64,000 bases of DNA, taken from NCBI GenBank assembly GCA_037176845.1, contig JAYKXP010000078.1, positions 186,001 through 250,000 of the forward strand. The letters are read 5' to 3'. The notes beneath the pieces were generated by a model. The model had not been told where the DNA came from. It made no database searches and was given only the letters and a program-made list of their open reading frames with translations. Source of the stretch: Paramarasmius palmivorus. Lineage: Eukaryota > Basidiomycota > Agaricomycetes > Agaricales > Marasmiaceae. The position numbers and the translations under genes are program-made. This document shows, piece by piece, positions 33,137 to 46,699 of the stretch. Positions within the stretch are counted from its first letter, which is position 1, and every line of letters begins with the position of its first letter.

Positions 33137-36100
33137 TCATAAACGTAACATACGTAGGTGATTAGGATCATTTATCTTGTTCGATCCCCGTCCTTCATCC
33201 CTTCTAATTCTTCTCTGTCCTTGATCCTGCGAGGAACTAGGATCAGCGGTACCTCGAATGCCAACCATTGTCTCTTCCTCGTGATCATCCTTGACTCGCA
33301 CGCCCTGTTTCTCCGACGCTGAAGGTACTCCTCCAGCCACGAGAGGTCCCGATAAACCTTCCGTGGTATCCATTGCAGGTTCCTGTGGGCGATCCGGGTT
33401 GTTACGAAGACCCACAACTACCCTCGCTGATGCGTCTGCGTCGTTTTCTGACCATAAATCGGAATTCTCGTTGATAACCTCCAATCTATGTTTATCTATG
33501 ATTCCTTCTACCGGTAAAGAGGCAGCTCGAGCGTGATCCTCGATAGCCTGTGCAAGGTGATCTTGGTCGGTATCTGGAGGTATGGCTTCTCTCGATACAG
33601 CTGGCTCGTCGTCTCCACCTGAGAGAGGTACAACTCCAGGGACACTCTCCGCAACCTGAGCCCCAGAGTTGTCAAGGCTGGGGTTGGTACCTCCAGCTAC
33701 CGCCCTTGCTGGATTGCCGTTATTCGGTGGCAAGCGGAATACTCATCGTCAGCCCGTGACCCAGAGTCACCTGGGTCGGCACTACCAGGTACCAAGGGCC
33801 ATCAGGAAAAACTTACTTTGTAAATTTACCCGAAATTTGAAGCAATTTAGGAGCAAATATAAATTCCCGATTATTTCTGCCAATTATTTAGGTCCCGGAC
33901 GCGTTTTGGTAAATAACGCCCTATAACGACTCACGTTCAGCGCGTCTTGCTTCTCGTTATTGTGTGGTATTTCCTCAAATCATGGGAGTCATATCTTTAT
34001 AGGACGAGAAAGTTATCAACGATTTATTTTCAAGACTATACTGAGTACATAGCTGATACTAGTAACTACACACTACAACTACACCCCGCCGTGGACTATG
34101 GAAACCTTCGCAGCGCAAAACCAACGTTTAAAATGAGAAATTGATTGACCTACAAGCGTGGATATATTAGCGATGCAAGACTACATGGAGGGCTGCAGAG
34201 TATGCTCACCATCAATCACCATCAACAGGGTCAGAGACGGCATACCAGAATCCAGCTATGATTTGAACACTAACATGCAAGGCCGGCTCTGGAAAACAAA
34301 GGTGTAATCCTTGCAATGAGAAAGAGATCGACAGGTGGGTGTTGTTCTGGTTGACGTTGAGCAATACTTGGATGTGGGAGCGAGTCGGGGAAAGAATGGT
34401 CAAACACTAGCACCAATGCAAAACGTCAGATATCAGGATGTAGAGCCAATAAATGCTCACTCACCAGCTGGGCAGGTCTCCCACTTGTGTACCAGAAGGC
34501 GAGAACCGAGATACTCAAAGGATGAACATGGGGAACATGAAACGAGCGTCGAGACTCAGAGTGCCGCGATATTTGGTGGTGGGCAACGCTCGGTTTGGCT
34601 TGTCCGGCTTACTAAGCAGATCCTTCTTTGATTCCTGTCTCAATGCTCTCCCCATCGCTCAACGCGTCGCATGGATGCCGATCGACTCGTCAGCAAGTTC
34701 ATGAAGTTAGTACCATTGCTGTGTAACATTCAAGGCCAATCTGAACATTAGATTGTCATGTAAACTGCTCCTTTCTACTGCAATCTTGCTGCAATCGGAA
34801 ATTTTCATGGTTTTCGTTGTGACATTTTCGTTTAAACTCTCAGATTTCTTGCGAAGATACAAATGCATGATTATACGGGCCAGTCTGGGCACATTTTTTG
34901 AAGGACAACGGAAATTGTGATTGACTCTATCAAATAGTGCAGAGGTTTTTAGCATGTCAGACCAGCTGGGACACTTGCGCCCTTGGAATTTTACTGGTGT
35001 CTTGCCCTTCAATTCCTCACTAGCAAAATAGAGCTCTATCGATGTAATAGGCACCCTGGAGCGGTCGAGGAAAGACACTCAGGTCGCGACAAGACGCGTC
35101 GGCCCCGCGTCTACTCATCCATGATCTATCTATCTATCTGTTTTCCACGCCAAAAACCAAGCTCGAAGATCGCTTCTGCCCGTCACAACGACTGCCCTCA
35201 CCTCCCAAACAAGCTGCGGAATCAAAAATATATGCTTCTAGGAAGAAATCCTTCGCATTTTATTTGGGAAAATCGACCTCGAACACGATAAACAGGTGAA
35301 TGACGTCACTTAAAGTTTGAAAAATCCAAAAACTAATGCGAACAATTTTTTCTACATAACATCTAGATTTGATTCAGCACGTAAACGACCTCTCCCGCTG
35401 TATGGATCGGGTGTGCAAGCGTGCTATAGGTTTTGGAAGGGGCCAAACAAAACCAAATACTCGAGCGCTTCGCCGGCATTGCCCACCACCACGATATTTG
35501 ATGTGCTGGCAATTGCCCCGGGTCACGGCATCTTCCGGTGTGACTGCATAGCTGTTACTCAGTGGCTTGTCACCAAGTAACTTGTCACATGTTGACCACG
35601 ACTTCGTGATTCTGTCCTCGGGCCTCAGCGCCGCTCACTCCCTCTCAGAAAGCTCTCAGAGTCTCCCATTCCACTTTCTTGCAGTCTGGAATCTGTGGCC
35701 GCTTGTACTACGGAAGGATGATTTTGGACGACGTGTATCCAAGGTGCGTTATCCCTGCGTTATTGTACGCTCCCGATAGCTCATTCTTGATACCTAAGGC
35801 ATCCAGCTTGGTCAGTTCACATATGTTCATTATGCTGCCACCCTATTCTTCACTACAATATCAAGTCTACAAATGTATCTATACCCCTTTGTAGTATGTT
35901 CACACAATCCAGATAAATTACGAATTATTAGGACTGAGGGATTTTGATTTTGTCCAATTTACAGAAACTGAAATGTTGAGATATCAATTTCCCGCAATAC
36001 TATGTGATTTTGTTCAATTTACCCCGACGCCTAACACTGGATGATAATTTACGAAAATTACATGAAATATCTCGTAATTCACAAAGTAGGTTTTTCCTGA

Positions 36101-38238
36101 TGGGTACCATCTGCGAGTTCCGGGAGTTCACCTGTTGTGTCGTTCTGAGATCCATGGACCTGTATTTCGATGCTCTCCTTGACATTGCCTGCTCGCGATG
36201 GTGGCCTTTCTCCGTCTTCATTCTGGGGATTGTCGGATTGTGGGCATACTGTATCTTCAGAATATCGGATTGGTTCGAGTTGGGGAAGTTGGAAAGAGGG
36301 ATGTGGATCTTCGTCCCAGCGAGGGAGGGGCACGAAGTAGTCATCGGGTAGTTTACCGACGTCCTGAACCTTTTGGATTGCACCTCCCCAGTAATACCAA
36401 ACTTTTAAGTCTCGATACAATCGACGAATTATAATTTCATGATGAATGAGCCTGATGAACCCCTGCCCCCTTTTGCTCGTCGACAACACCGAAGGTAGAT
36501 TCGAATCACAAATATGCTGTGCAAGGCCATTAGCAAATGCCACCCGCTCCCTGTTGTGTCGTTCCTTGTCGTACCCTGAGGAAGGTTCCCAAGATTCTTT
36601 GAAATGTCGCAGGAGTTGAAGGCCTAGGCTTTGGAGTGAGGGTTCCTTGTGTGACCATAGTGCGGTGGCGAGAGGGAGGGGAATAAAGAACTGAAAGTTT
36701 CTTGACGATTTCGGGAACTTCTGAGTGAAATCTTCAAGAGATTTGGACAAAGAACCAACATCCCTACTCTTGACAATGACACCCCAAAGCTGGTGCCAGA
36801 ACAACAACTCAATTCTCTCCCGGGAGTGGGGTGGAGGGTCACTAGTGATGGGTTTGGGTATGGGGGACATAGCTGGGTATCTGAGGTATTCCCCAACATC
36901 CCGCTCCGTCACCTCCCACATTGCAATATCCCACCGATCCAGAACCGCAGAAATCGCAACGGAACGGGGAAGTGTTTCCAACACATTCTCAAGGTGGGGG
37001 ATCATCGAAGGGCTATCACGAAACATTGTGACAGCCCACTGCAGCGCCCGCAGCTCGTAAACCTGCAGTTGAAATGTTTTGTGAAAGAAGACATCCTTTA
37101 TGACATGGACTTTCTGGTCAAACTGCCGGACCACTCGGAGGTCGAACGTTGACCAAGTGGAAGTTTGGGCGTGGATGTGATCCCATAAGGGGCGGAGATG
37201 GGTTTTAGTGAAGTCATTGATGAACGGAAAGCAGAGGAGCGGCTTGGGGAGTGTGGTGACGAGTTTGTAGACGGCCCATGCTTGGGGAGACTTGTATGGA
37301 GAGATGAACTGGTAGGCCAACTGGCCAAAGTCATGGTGGTGGATGTAGAATTTTTTTTCATCTTGAGTGTCGATAAACTGGGCCTGATCGCGTGGAAGTG
37401 TGATGGTGGGCAGGATTGTGGTGAGGACATACAGCCCCACGGTGAGCGAAATAGCGGCGAGGCATATGCCAAAGACTACAGGCTGCAGCGTCCACAGGAG
37501 ATCCAAAACGCCAACAAAAAAGAAGACCAAAGCGATTTCGAGAAGAATTGGGAGTGCCGACAAAAACGACGCTACACCCCATTTCTCAAAGCTATCACGT
37601 CGTAGCTGTCGGAGTGCCAGATTCTCTGCGGCTGTGCGAGTTGGTACGTCGTGCTGGTGCTCTCGTAGCCACTGTTTGCACAGCAGGCCGAACAGGGCGG
37701 ATGTGAGGCTGAATATGAGGCTGAGGAACCAGAAACAGTTGATGCGGATGGATGAAGCATCTGGGGTGAATGGTGCAGGTTCGGACTGTGTTCCGTTGAG
37801 TTGCTGGGAGATTTGGGTGAGGATGATAACAGTGGTGTCTTCGCTAAGCCATTGGTACGATTCAATAAGAAAAGCGGTTACGATCGCGGAGAAGAGACCG
37901 GCCTATACATGGATCAGAAAACTGTAAAAAATAAAATAAAATGGGACATACAAAAACTAGCAGCGTGTCAATATCGTCTCTCCGGCCTAGGGCCATTCCG
38001 TCGTCGTATTTCTTGACTTCTGCTTGCAGCTTTTCGTATGCTGGTTCAACAACCTCTTTCTTCCACTTTTCTTTCTCCTCCGGTGTCCTCTCCTCCTTCC
38101 TCTTCTTCTCCCCGTCCCTTCTCTGCTCCCTCTGCTCCTTATCCTCCCTCTGCAAGTCCCTCCCCAACCGCTTATAGGCCTCTCTCATCCTCTCCTCTTC
38201 CTCTCCTCGCTATCCTCTCTGCTTGGGTCCGTGTCCAT
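33137..38238 (-). pseudogene. DUF6535 copy C: split by E2, frameshifted
   Basis: The 5' part is exon 1 (37952-38238), a 49-nt intron (37903-37951) and exon 2 down to 36103. It encodes the coiled-coil start, all four transmembrane segments (FWFLSLIFSLTSALFGLLC, LLEIALVFFFVGVLDLLW) and most of the soluble region. Element E2 (33800-36102) then interrupts the tail. Downstream, 33137-33799 encodes the rest, ending NDPNHLRMLRL. Further lesions relative to B are a net 10-base loss near the N-terminus (about 38190) that shifts the frame from the original ATG at 38238, and a net 4-base loss near 33740. A shorter protein from an internal ATG at 38188 would stop inside E2. It is probably dead. Confidence 0.85.
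33800..36102. mobile_element. E2: TIR DNA element, about 2.3 kb, inside DUF6535-C
   Basis: The left end reads CATCAGGAAAAAC then TTACTTTGT. The right end, read on the minus strand from 36102, reads CATCAGGAAAAAC then CTACTTTGT. Weaker symmetry continues to about 40 bases. Both ends abut coding sequence of C, and B is uninterrupted at the homologous point (about 13980). The flanks do not give a clean target duplication: ggtaccaaggg on the left, gggtaccatct on the right. No transposase was recognised; short frames at 34707-35078 (minus) and 35317-35580 (plus) have no family I know. Confidence 0.8.
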
Positions 38239-40080
38239 GTCGTCGTGTCTGGATGAAAGGTCGGTTCCTTCGGCCTGGCAGCTACCAAATTAATGCAACG
38301 TTGAAGCTCATGTGGACAGTCTATAATGAGCTGGTCATATCAGTGGAGATTGACAGGTCTCGTCATTCCATCAACACACCTTGAGCGCCAGACCACGCTA
38401 ACTATGGACATGAGGCTTCCGCATGCCTTGGAGGTGATCGCATCGATACGAAGGGAAGAAAGAAATGTCCGGTTGTCGGTGATGGAAGTGGTGGAAAGTG
38501 AAGTAGATTTTGGGCGCTTATTTTCTTGTTCTCCAACTCCTATGAACGCGCTGAGAACTATTACGACTCGGGATCCTAAGCTTCTTTTGCCAGTGGATGA
38601 CTCGGCGAAGAGATGGACGAGATCACCATGGTCGTCATAGAAAGGTAAGACTAAATGATTCAAATGTGACCCTATTTCTAACTCAGTTCCAATCACCTCC
38701 TTTCGAGACCTGGCACCAGCCAGGGGCAAAAAGGTTGTAAGGCTTTGGTATTACATGATTCATGAAGAAAAATACCTAAAAAAACTAGCACAGAACCGAA
38801 ACATTCAGCAGGTGTTCCTGCGCCTCCGTCATTCTGCCGGCATAGTTCAACGTTCCGAGATACACTGAGAGGGTTCGTATTATTCCATAGCTAGCGAACC
38901 ATAGAGTAGCCTTATACCATTCATTCACATCGAAATAGACATACAGAATGACAACAAAAACACTACATACATCATACCCTGTATCGATATATAACACACG
39001 CCCATCCATCGACAACAATATTAGGGTCGCAGCAGTGAACTCGGCATGATCCTTCATCCGCACCTCCACTTTGAACGTCTTGCTCGTTTTGTGAATACCC
39101 TGAAGCCCCAACACTGGTAGCGCGAGCGCTATGAATTGGGTGGTTGACAGTGGTATTGCAAATGTCCGAGCTCCGAAGAAATGCCAGAAGGAGTCAGACC
39201 TGTGCGGTGCCTATCCGAGACGAACAGGTGGTAGCGCCATGCCTCCGGGCAACGCAACACGAAGACGTCAAAGGGGTATGAGAAGAATCAAAGACATCCT
39301 TGTACAATGTTCTTGAGGTTGACGGTTTGTAACGGCGCCAGATCGTCGGTTCTCGAGCCATGAAACATGTTCAGAGAACCATTCCAAGCTTGCCCTTGAA
39401 TACCAATGAACCACCTATAAGACATCCTAAATCGGCTGCGCAATACGGGAGAAGCCTGATCAACATACCAATGCCTCCATTCCTACTTGGTACAATCGAC
39501 AATTGGTCTAGGCAGATCCCAATAGACCAAACATGAACTGATGTCCCGTACATTCATTCAGCCTTTTCACGTTCGTCACGAAGCATCAAACGAAAAGTCG
39601 TGATAGAAGCTGCACGATGAGTTTTCCAAGAAGCAGGAAGGCGGCCGCCGCATTGACGTAGTGAGAAACGAGCTGGGTGTGAAGCGTAATATACAATTAC
39701 TGCTCTCACTTCTCGGTATCGTGATGGCAGTTGTCGCCGGAAGACTGAGGCTAGTAGAGTGACCATGAGCTTCAGCCGCAGGTTAACGTTACTTCAACAT
39801 ACCTCATGGAGGCCTTAGTTTGCCTATGGTACAGTATCCATCCTCGGCAGGTTGCAGGACCGCGCTCTGGTGAACAATGAGATTACACCGTTGAAGTATC
39901 ACTGGGTGAACATACCCATGAACTCGTAGCTAGAGAATAATAGATCAGTATACAGGACACGGAAACTAATCAAGAGAAACGTACGAAAGACAAGAGCCTT
40001 CCCGATCCAAATCAACGCGACGATTCCTTCCTAACCTGCCATCAACCCAGAGCTTCCAAATACAACCACACCGTAGCAGC
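38239..40080. repeat. Copy C upstream block, duplicate of 16099-17900
   Basis: It shares the landmarks listed for the B upstream block. The minus frame 38340-38729 stays open for 129 codons (SSTGKRSLGSRVVIVLSAF, then SITDNRTFLSSLRIDAITSK). It aligns in position with the coding-like segment upstream of D, but no common protein frame is conserved among B, C and D. It is probably a remnant of an upstream gene or exon that moved with the DUF6535 gene. Confidence 0.5.
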
Positions 40081-42400
40081 CTTCGATCTAGCAAACCCGA
40101 CATCCGGCGAGGATAGTCGAAGCTCCAGCCGGTTTCGTATCTTCGATATCTCGATGGACTCTATAGGCGTGCTGGCTCGGAGCCTCCAGGCGTAATTGGC
40201 GTAGGAGGCAACGACTCTGGGAATGAAGAACTAGAGTCTATCGGAATCCAAAGTGAGAGAATGCGAGGAGGCGTATGGGATGACAGCCTTCGGCGCCCAG
40301 GGTAAAGGGTTTGCGAGAGATTGTTGGCCTTGGGGTGAAAGGTTCTGCGCTTCCGTTGAGACCCATCCCTCAAGGCTGCTTCTTCTTCTTCTACGTCGTG
40401 GAAAACCCAGGCTGTAGGTCGCTGGAGGCGTAGAGTGTGAATGGGCATTGGGAAGAAGCATCCGTGCCTGGATGACCGTGCCGTCACGGTCACGTCTACC
40501 TCGAAAACCGATGGCCGCAGCTGGTATCCGACTCGAAGCCTTGCAGGTAGCAATGTACAGGGAGATGCTGGGCATGGTTCAAGAAAATGGAACCATGTCC
40601 GCCTGGGATATATGAGAGGTAGATCGGCAGACAGTCAGCATGGTTCTTATCGAGCTGACGTAATCGAGCATGCGGACTGCCCAAATCGTCACCGGCGGGT
40701 ACTAGAAACTCGAGCATCCATAGTCGTGATTTGGGAAAGGCGAGCCAGTCAGAGGTACATGGTGTCTTGCGAAACCAGCATTGATGGAACGCAACAAGGT
40801 TGTCGATCTAGACTTGGCTGATTTGCCAGAGAATGGCGATGGCGGAGCTGCTGGTGACTTTGGCCGCAGGAATCGTCTTGAATGGCTGGAATGGCTGGAA
40901 TGAAGGGATATCAGTATCAGATGGCACCTGAAAGACAGGAAAACAGTACCCACCGAACGTGCCATGACATTCCCAGCCCCAGTACGATAGCTCCACGGTG
41001 TGCGCCCCCTCTTACGTGGATAGCGTCGTACAAGCCAGGTGATTGGTGATCTTGAGCCTTGAGATACCCAAGTAGAGTTGCATCTTCGATATGAAAAGTG
41101 GAACGAAATGCTAGGCTGTTCGCGAGGTTCACTGGGATGCACCGAAAGTGGGAATGTCCATGATACGGAAGACTGCTAACTGCGGAAAGACGTCAAGTTA
41201 GTTTGAATGCCACTATTGGATTTGAAGGAGCTCTTCCGTCCTCGACATTGAGAAATCGTAGGATTGAGAGACTCGTGCATCCTGGGCGAATGCCCCGAGG
41301 CAAGGTACTCGAGTCGAAGAATAGATTTGCTGAAACTCCAAGAGCCGAAGTCTGCGCAACGTGAATCTTGGGGGTTAATGCCCCAAGAAAACGCCGTGAG
41401 CAAGGGGGAGATTTAGCTGGTGAGGTTTGCATTCTCCCATCCCTAAGCTCGTTCTCGGCGTAGATCAGAGGTAAATGCCACACAAGAGCTAGCAACTGCC
41501 CGACAGCCGTCACTCCAATTCCTTGCAAAACCTCGCCTACGCCCGCGTTGATATCGATAAAACGACGACTGAGCGTTATGAGGTCGATGGACGCATGGAT
41601 GATGACTCGTCACCTTGAAAGCCAAGTTGGAGGTCAGCATTTGAGGTATAGGTCGGGGAAATGAGGTTGTGGGGAGTGTGGGGGTTGGGAACCGAATAGA
41701 GCGTTAGCAGTCACGGTGGTTGTCGGAGTATCTGGATTTGGGAGTAGAGGCGTTCTGTGTGACTGGAAGACTAGAGTTCTTTTTTTCGGTGCTATATATA
41801 TGAAATGTCAGGATAAACACGTCGGAAGGGCCAGGGAGACTACTGACCTGGGTGTACCTCTGGAACGCAAAATCTGACCAAATTCAATCCACCGGACCCT
41901 AATGCATCCATCACGACCCCGGTAAACCTTTCATCTCTGTAAGTTATGTCTCAGGAACTTGCTCTCGACTTGATGGAACACCCTTTCGCTGGGGCAAAGG
42001 GAGCGGCAGGGTAGTGGGGGAGCGATAGCGTTGGCTCAGCTGCGTGAGGCAAGGCTTGAAGGAGAGGAGAGCGGATTCCAAGCAAGGAATGGACCTGATT
42101 GGGAACAGTGTCATGCGAGGAGCGAGGCGGACTATTGAGGTAGAAAAAGGATGTGTAAGGCCATGTCGCGTGGAGGTGCAGCTGCAGGATATGGTGTGAG
42201 TTGGCTTTGAGTTTGGTGTCGGATGGAAGGGAATAATAGTGTCCATAGTCGAAGGCAGGAATGTTGGCTCGTAGGTGTCCTTGGGTAGGAAGAGGCATGA
42301 GCAATAGTGAACAATATCGAGCAAGAACGTACATACCACGCGTACGAAAAGTCGAGCCGAGGTTCAAATTTGCATTTGTTTTCAGTGAGCTCTGGAAAGA
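40081..42400 (-). pseudogene. Family X copy U5 (decayed)
   Basis: Minus-strand landmarks: a Pro/Ser segment near 41951-42367; the conserved intron near 41812; a block GVGEVLQGIGVTAVGQLLAL near 41520; YLKAQDHQ near 41065, followed by the GGTGGGTAC donor near 40950; and SINAGFARHHVPL near 40780. The block near 40.5 kb aligns with the 10.4 and 18.5 kb segments. Like U2 and U3 it lacks the VIKAAH/GWVER exons. Stops interrupt it. Confidence 0.45.
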
Positions 42401-42439
42401 TAAATTAGATCAGGAAACGATGAATAGAGTATAGCTGAG

Positions 42440-43310
42440 CGTACTGTAAAGAAATAAACACATCGTTGAACGATGGTGGTCGTTTTGGAGGAAGGCCGTC
42501 AAGTGCCGCCGGCAAATGGGGCCTTCCACTTTGACCACCACAACGATTCTCCTCAAAGAGCATCTACTATGGGTAGACCTCTTCCAATATCACCACAGGT
42601 ATGTCCTTCCTGGATTGCCGATGGAATAACACGCTCAGTCTATCCTTCAAAGCTAAATCACGCGTTACTGCGTCACCAACCGTAATAGCATTATGGTCTC
42701 TTTCGCGGCTCGCTGACCAGATCCAAGGTGCGTTTGTCAGTTTTGGAGCTCCAACCAAGGTTCAACCCATCGCTAGCCCTCCTAGCGCCGATATCCCTTC
42801 TTGTTTGACCTCGGTGGTATCCAGAGCTCCCTTCAAACTCGATATCACTTGTACCAGGCGGTAGGTATCGATAGCTTCAATTCCAATACCGCCGACTATA
42901 CCTGAGGCCTGAAGACTGAAGCTCAGAGTCTCGTCGAGGGCATCCGGAAACGACATCGTCGTGAGGATTAGGATTGCAACCTTCAAGATAATAGCGGATA
43001 TCTCGGAGAATCGGAGACCAAAGGTATGCTCCTTCTATCACCTACATATAGACTTAGTCTTAGGGTCTCATGTTAGAGCTTCAACCCAATCAGTTTCTTG
43101 AGATTGCGGCCTGCAAGAACTCAGTCTCGGTCTCGGAGGATACAAATACAGATATTATGTTACCCTACTGTTCAAGGACATAGACCATAACTTTTACAAT
43201 GTTCAGTATCCCCTGTTATTTGTGGTAGCTAGCACAATACAAACGCGATCTCGTACTACTAAGCCTTCTGTAGTATGACCGACGCCCCAAACTCAGCGAA
43301 ATCAAGCTGT
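42440..43310 (+). pseudogene. Family Z copy U5
   Basis: It has the same exon and intron landmarks as Z copy U3, including the GTGCG donor at 42728 and a GTATGCTCC donor near 43025. The 42496-42855 part is nearly identical to U3. Downstream the two copies differ by many substitutions and indels. Confidence 0.4.
42496..42855. repeat. Near-identical tract, partner of 24781-25140
   Basis: There are three mismatches in 360 bases. At each of the three the base is T here and C in the partner, on the plus strand. Confidence 0.85.
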
Positions 43311-46300
43311 CAAATAGAGAGCGTCAGCCAACAACACGTTATAGCAGGAAAGGATATGACATACCGATGCTACCAGTGTCAACCACAGCCAACGACATGC
43401 CCTATTCAGTGTCGCCGTGACCGCCTTGGTCACGTCCCTGGGCCCTCTTCGCACCCAACGAATACAAACTGACAGACGTGATCACCCAATTTCGGAGCTG
43501 TGACTAAGTGCTGCGAAGAAAACTCGAGCCATGTATATAGACCTTCGTCGTTTCTCTCGAAGATACAAGGTGCCCATGAGGTTTGAAGAGTCGAGCTGAT
43601 ACTGTCGGCTCGACTGTGAAGAAGTTTCAGCGCTGTGTATCCTGTGGATTCGGAACAGTATCGAGATCTAGGTCTCCCTTAGACATGTAGAAAGTGTCAC
43701 AGCCCTATAGAATATGTCGCTGTTGGCAAAGCTGATGCGGCATCAGCAACATTCTTAGATTACCAAACAGGAAAAGTACTAACTGTACGTCCAGATTCCG
43801 AATTCCAACTTCAAGCTTCCGTTCTATCACTCGCACGCTTCCCTTATGCAGAACGATTCCTGGCACGAGAGAAAGGGTGAGCTTCAAAGCTATCAAAATC
43901 GCCGGTGATGCACAAGGTTTCGATTGGTGGCTGAAGGAACTGTGAACGCTTGACCGATGTTCCAGTGAAAAAGGGCTGCATAAGCCAACAGAGCTCGTCA
44001 TTTCGCGGGTTCCTGAGTATCGATTGCAGTGTGATGTTGTATGGACACGTCTCGAGGTGAGGCTACGATGGTGATGGTGCATAGTAAAATAAAGCTCCAT
44101 TCTCATGGGTTAGATGATAGCGCTTCATGGAGACAGCGGCCTCCATACGCTCTACCCATGACCAACCGCAACAGGACGCCAAGCATTCTTCTACGAGCAT
44201 CGATTCATATGTACCGAGGAATTGGCGTGTGTAGTCTCCAAGACGAGGCGAATGCTTGATTTTGTAGTTATCACTATGAAACACAGCATCAGTAAGACGC
44301 GTGAAGAAAGCGATAAAAACACTCACCGAAAGGTAATGATAGTTCTTCGCTCACCCATTTGCCCTTAGAACCAGCATCCGCCTCGCAACGGCAAACAGTT
44401 TTGGCGACTCGAGGTACCGAGACCATGTGTCTACGTTAAACCAAGCTAGACGTCGACCTTGACACTGGTTGAAAAAGAGTGAAGGGCCGAAAAGACGCAG
44501 TTGTGGACAGTTTCAGGTTCAGATAGGGTATTCCGGATAAGGTAGAAAATCGCCATGACTAGCGTCGGCGAGAATGGTGTGATATGGTCGTGTGGATGAC
44601 GGATGTTGCACCATGCGCTAGAGCGATTCTGCTTGGAACACGTCCAAGGCAATAATGCTAGCTGTCGACACATATTCTGCTCTGTCGGGAGTTGCGGTTA
44701 CTAGAGAGGAAAATCTATCAATAAGATATGCAAAGGGTACAACAGCTGATAGATTCCTTACCTCAACATGACATGCACAAGAACAACTTCATGAGACCTA
44801 GACTCCGACAGTGATACGAAAACGAGGATATTTGATGTGTTGGACGAGCGAAAGCCAGAGGTTGGGTCGGGTCGGTTACTATTGGCGATAAGGCATTGAC
44901 ATCAGCAAGACGTTCTAGAAAAGTGACTGAACAAGAATACTTACCTTGGTGTAAAGCTGCTCTTTCACCAGCCGAAAAGACCGTTCAAACCATTGAAGCC
45001 GTGCTGACCTCTCATCCATACAGACTAGCTTCCAACTCCAACCTATACCCAAATGCCAGTGGTATAGCTGTAAACAACGATGAGCGATAAGGCCAACTAT
45101 TCAGAGATAAAGAATGGTCCTTACCGAATATAAGATGGAAACCCACGAGTTGTGGAGACCGGTGCCCCAGTTCGGATATCCAGAGCTAATTGAGCTCACA
45201 AAACCAGTAGTGGGTGTTGAACCTCGAACTTGAGCTCTACCGCTTGCATTCCTGGTATGAAAGAAAGATTATGAGCCGCTGCTATCCAGACAAAGAGAGT
45301 GTATATGGAGAACTTACTGTACCTCCCGGTTCCAAGACTACTATTTCCAGACATGCATGGTTTTGGTATGGCATGTAGCAAGGCTTCATTGAAGTGAATC
45401 ATGCGTCGTTCTTGCTTCTGTTTCTAGAAGTCGTGCGTTCGAATGCTTCGCGTCGACGGAAGCTGGAGCCGAGTAGTAACCGAGAAACTGGCAATGACCA
45501 ATCTCATGGCGAGCGCATGATACGCTGTTCTGCTAGGACTAGCAGAGGCAGAGCATGCATAGCCCAGGTTTGTGTATCGACGCCCCGAGAGACTACCGCG
45601 AGAACGAGGAGCTCCAAGTTAGAAAGAGCGCCAGCAAGTGTTGGCTTCCCGGATAGAGGTTAGCTCGACACCTCGACACCTCATATCCGCAACTCTGAGA
45701 GTTTTGGAGCTGGCATAGCCCGAAGTTTGGTGCCATACGACAGCTAGAAACCACCGAATTCCAATGACATCTCCTTCCTGCGAAACATTGCCTGCATCCA
45801 CGCCGGTATCGGTACAACGACGTTACGTGCATGATGAAAACCTCGGTGATGACTTGGTGCCTTGGAACGCAGACTCAAGGTCAAGAGTTCGAGGACAGGG
45901 ATGGGGAAAAGAGGTTGTTGGGGGTGTATGGGGTGAAGGAACTCTGCGACGGGTGAAGGGGTTGGGAAGCGAATAGAGCGCTGGGTAGACCTGAGGATGA
46001 AGGCGTTCTGGGCTCTCTCGTGTGGTTGAAGTGTTAGGGTTCCCTTTGACGGCGCTGTAGATAGTATAGTGTCAGGCAAACACGTCAAAAAAGGGAGAAA
46101 AAAAGGGGAGACTGTTTACCTGAGTCAGAAACGCGAATTCCGACCTAAATCATTGCCCCGGACCTCTTCTGCGCCCTATATCCCTCCAATTAACAACCAC
46201 CGGACACCAATAGTTTGTTCATGTCTGGAAAGAGTGCGGGATACAGCCCTGCTTAGGGCGAAGGAAGCGGAAAGGGAGATTTTGCGTGCGGTAGGTTGCC

Positions 46301-46660
46301 AAATCCAGCTGAGAGGCCATCGGATAGGCTATGTGCGGGAAAGGGGGTGAAGGAGGAGGAAAAGACTGCAGTGGAGGAGGTTCAGCGGAATTCTGAGTAA
46401 TGGACAGAGGATGTGCGGAATAGCCTGAGCCATGCGGTCGAGCTTGCGTGAAGGATATGGAGCCGGGAGCTTGGGATTGGGGTCGGGAGGCATCTCTGGG
46501 AGGGGAATAGAGCGTCTTTGAGGGCGTAGACATCGAGTTATAGGTGCTTGAGTAAGAAGAGGGATAAGGAACGCGAAAAACATTGAACGAAAAGAGCGTA
46601 CATACCAAATTCTGGAAAGTGACCTCTTCAAGCTTTGAATATTCCATATTTAACTTTGCT
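43311..46660 (-). pseudogene. Family X copy U6 (decayed)
   Basis: Minus-strand landmarks: the Pro-rich segment at 46219-46600 (SKTLYSPPRDASRPQSQ); the conserved intron near 46075; DAGNVSQEGDVIGIRWFLAV near 45800; a GTGAGTGTTTTTATC donor near 44330 with a TTTCATAG acceptor near 44275; then WVERMEAAVS near 44145; the tggcacgaga block near 43860; and a CATCG|GTATGTCATATCC donor near 43365. It has the same exon set as U4 and U1. In-frame stops are present between the landmarks. Confidence 0.45.
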
Positions 46661-46699
46661 GAGCTACGTACAGATATAACAGAGTCGAAACGGCGTAGA

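Noticed and set aside
34707..35078. 123-codon minus-strand frame in E2 as transposase
   Set aside because: No DDE or zinc-finger motif and no recognised similarity; too short for a transposase.
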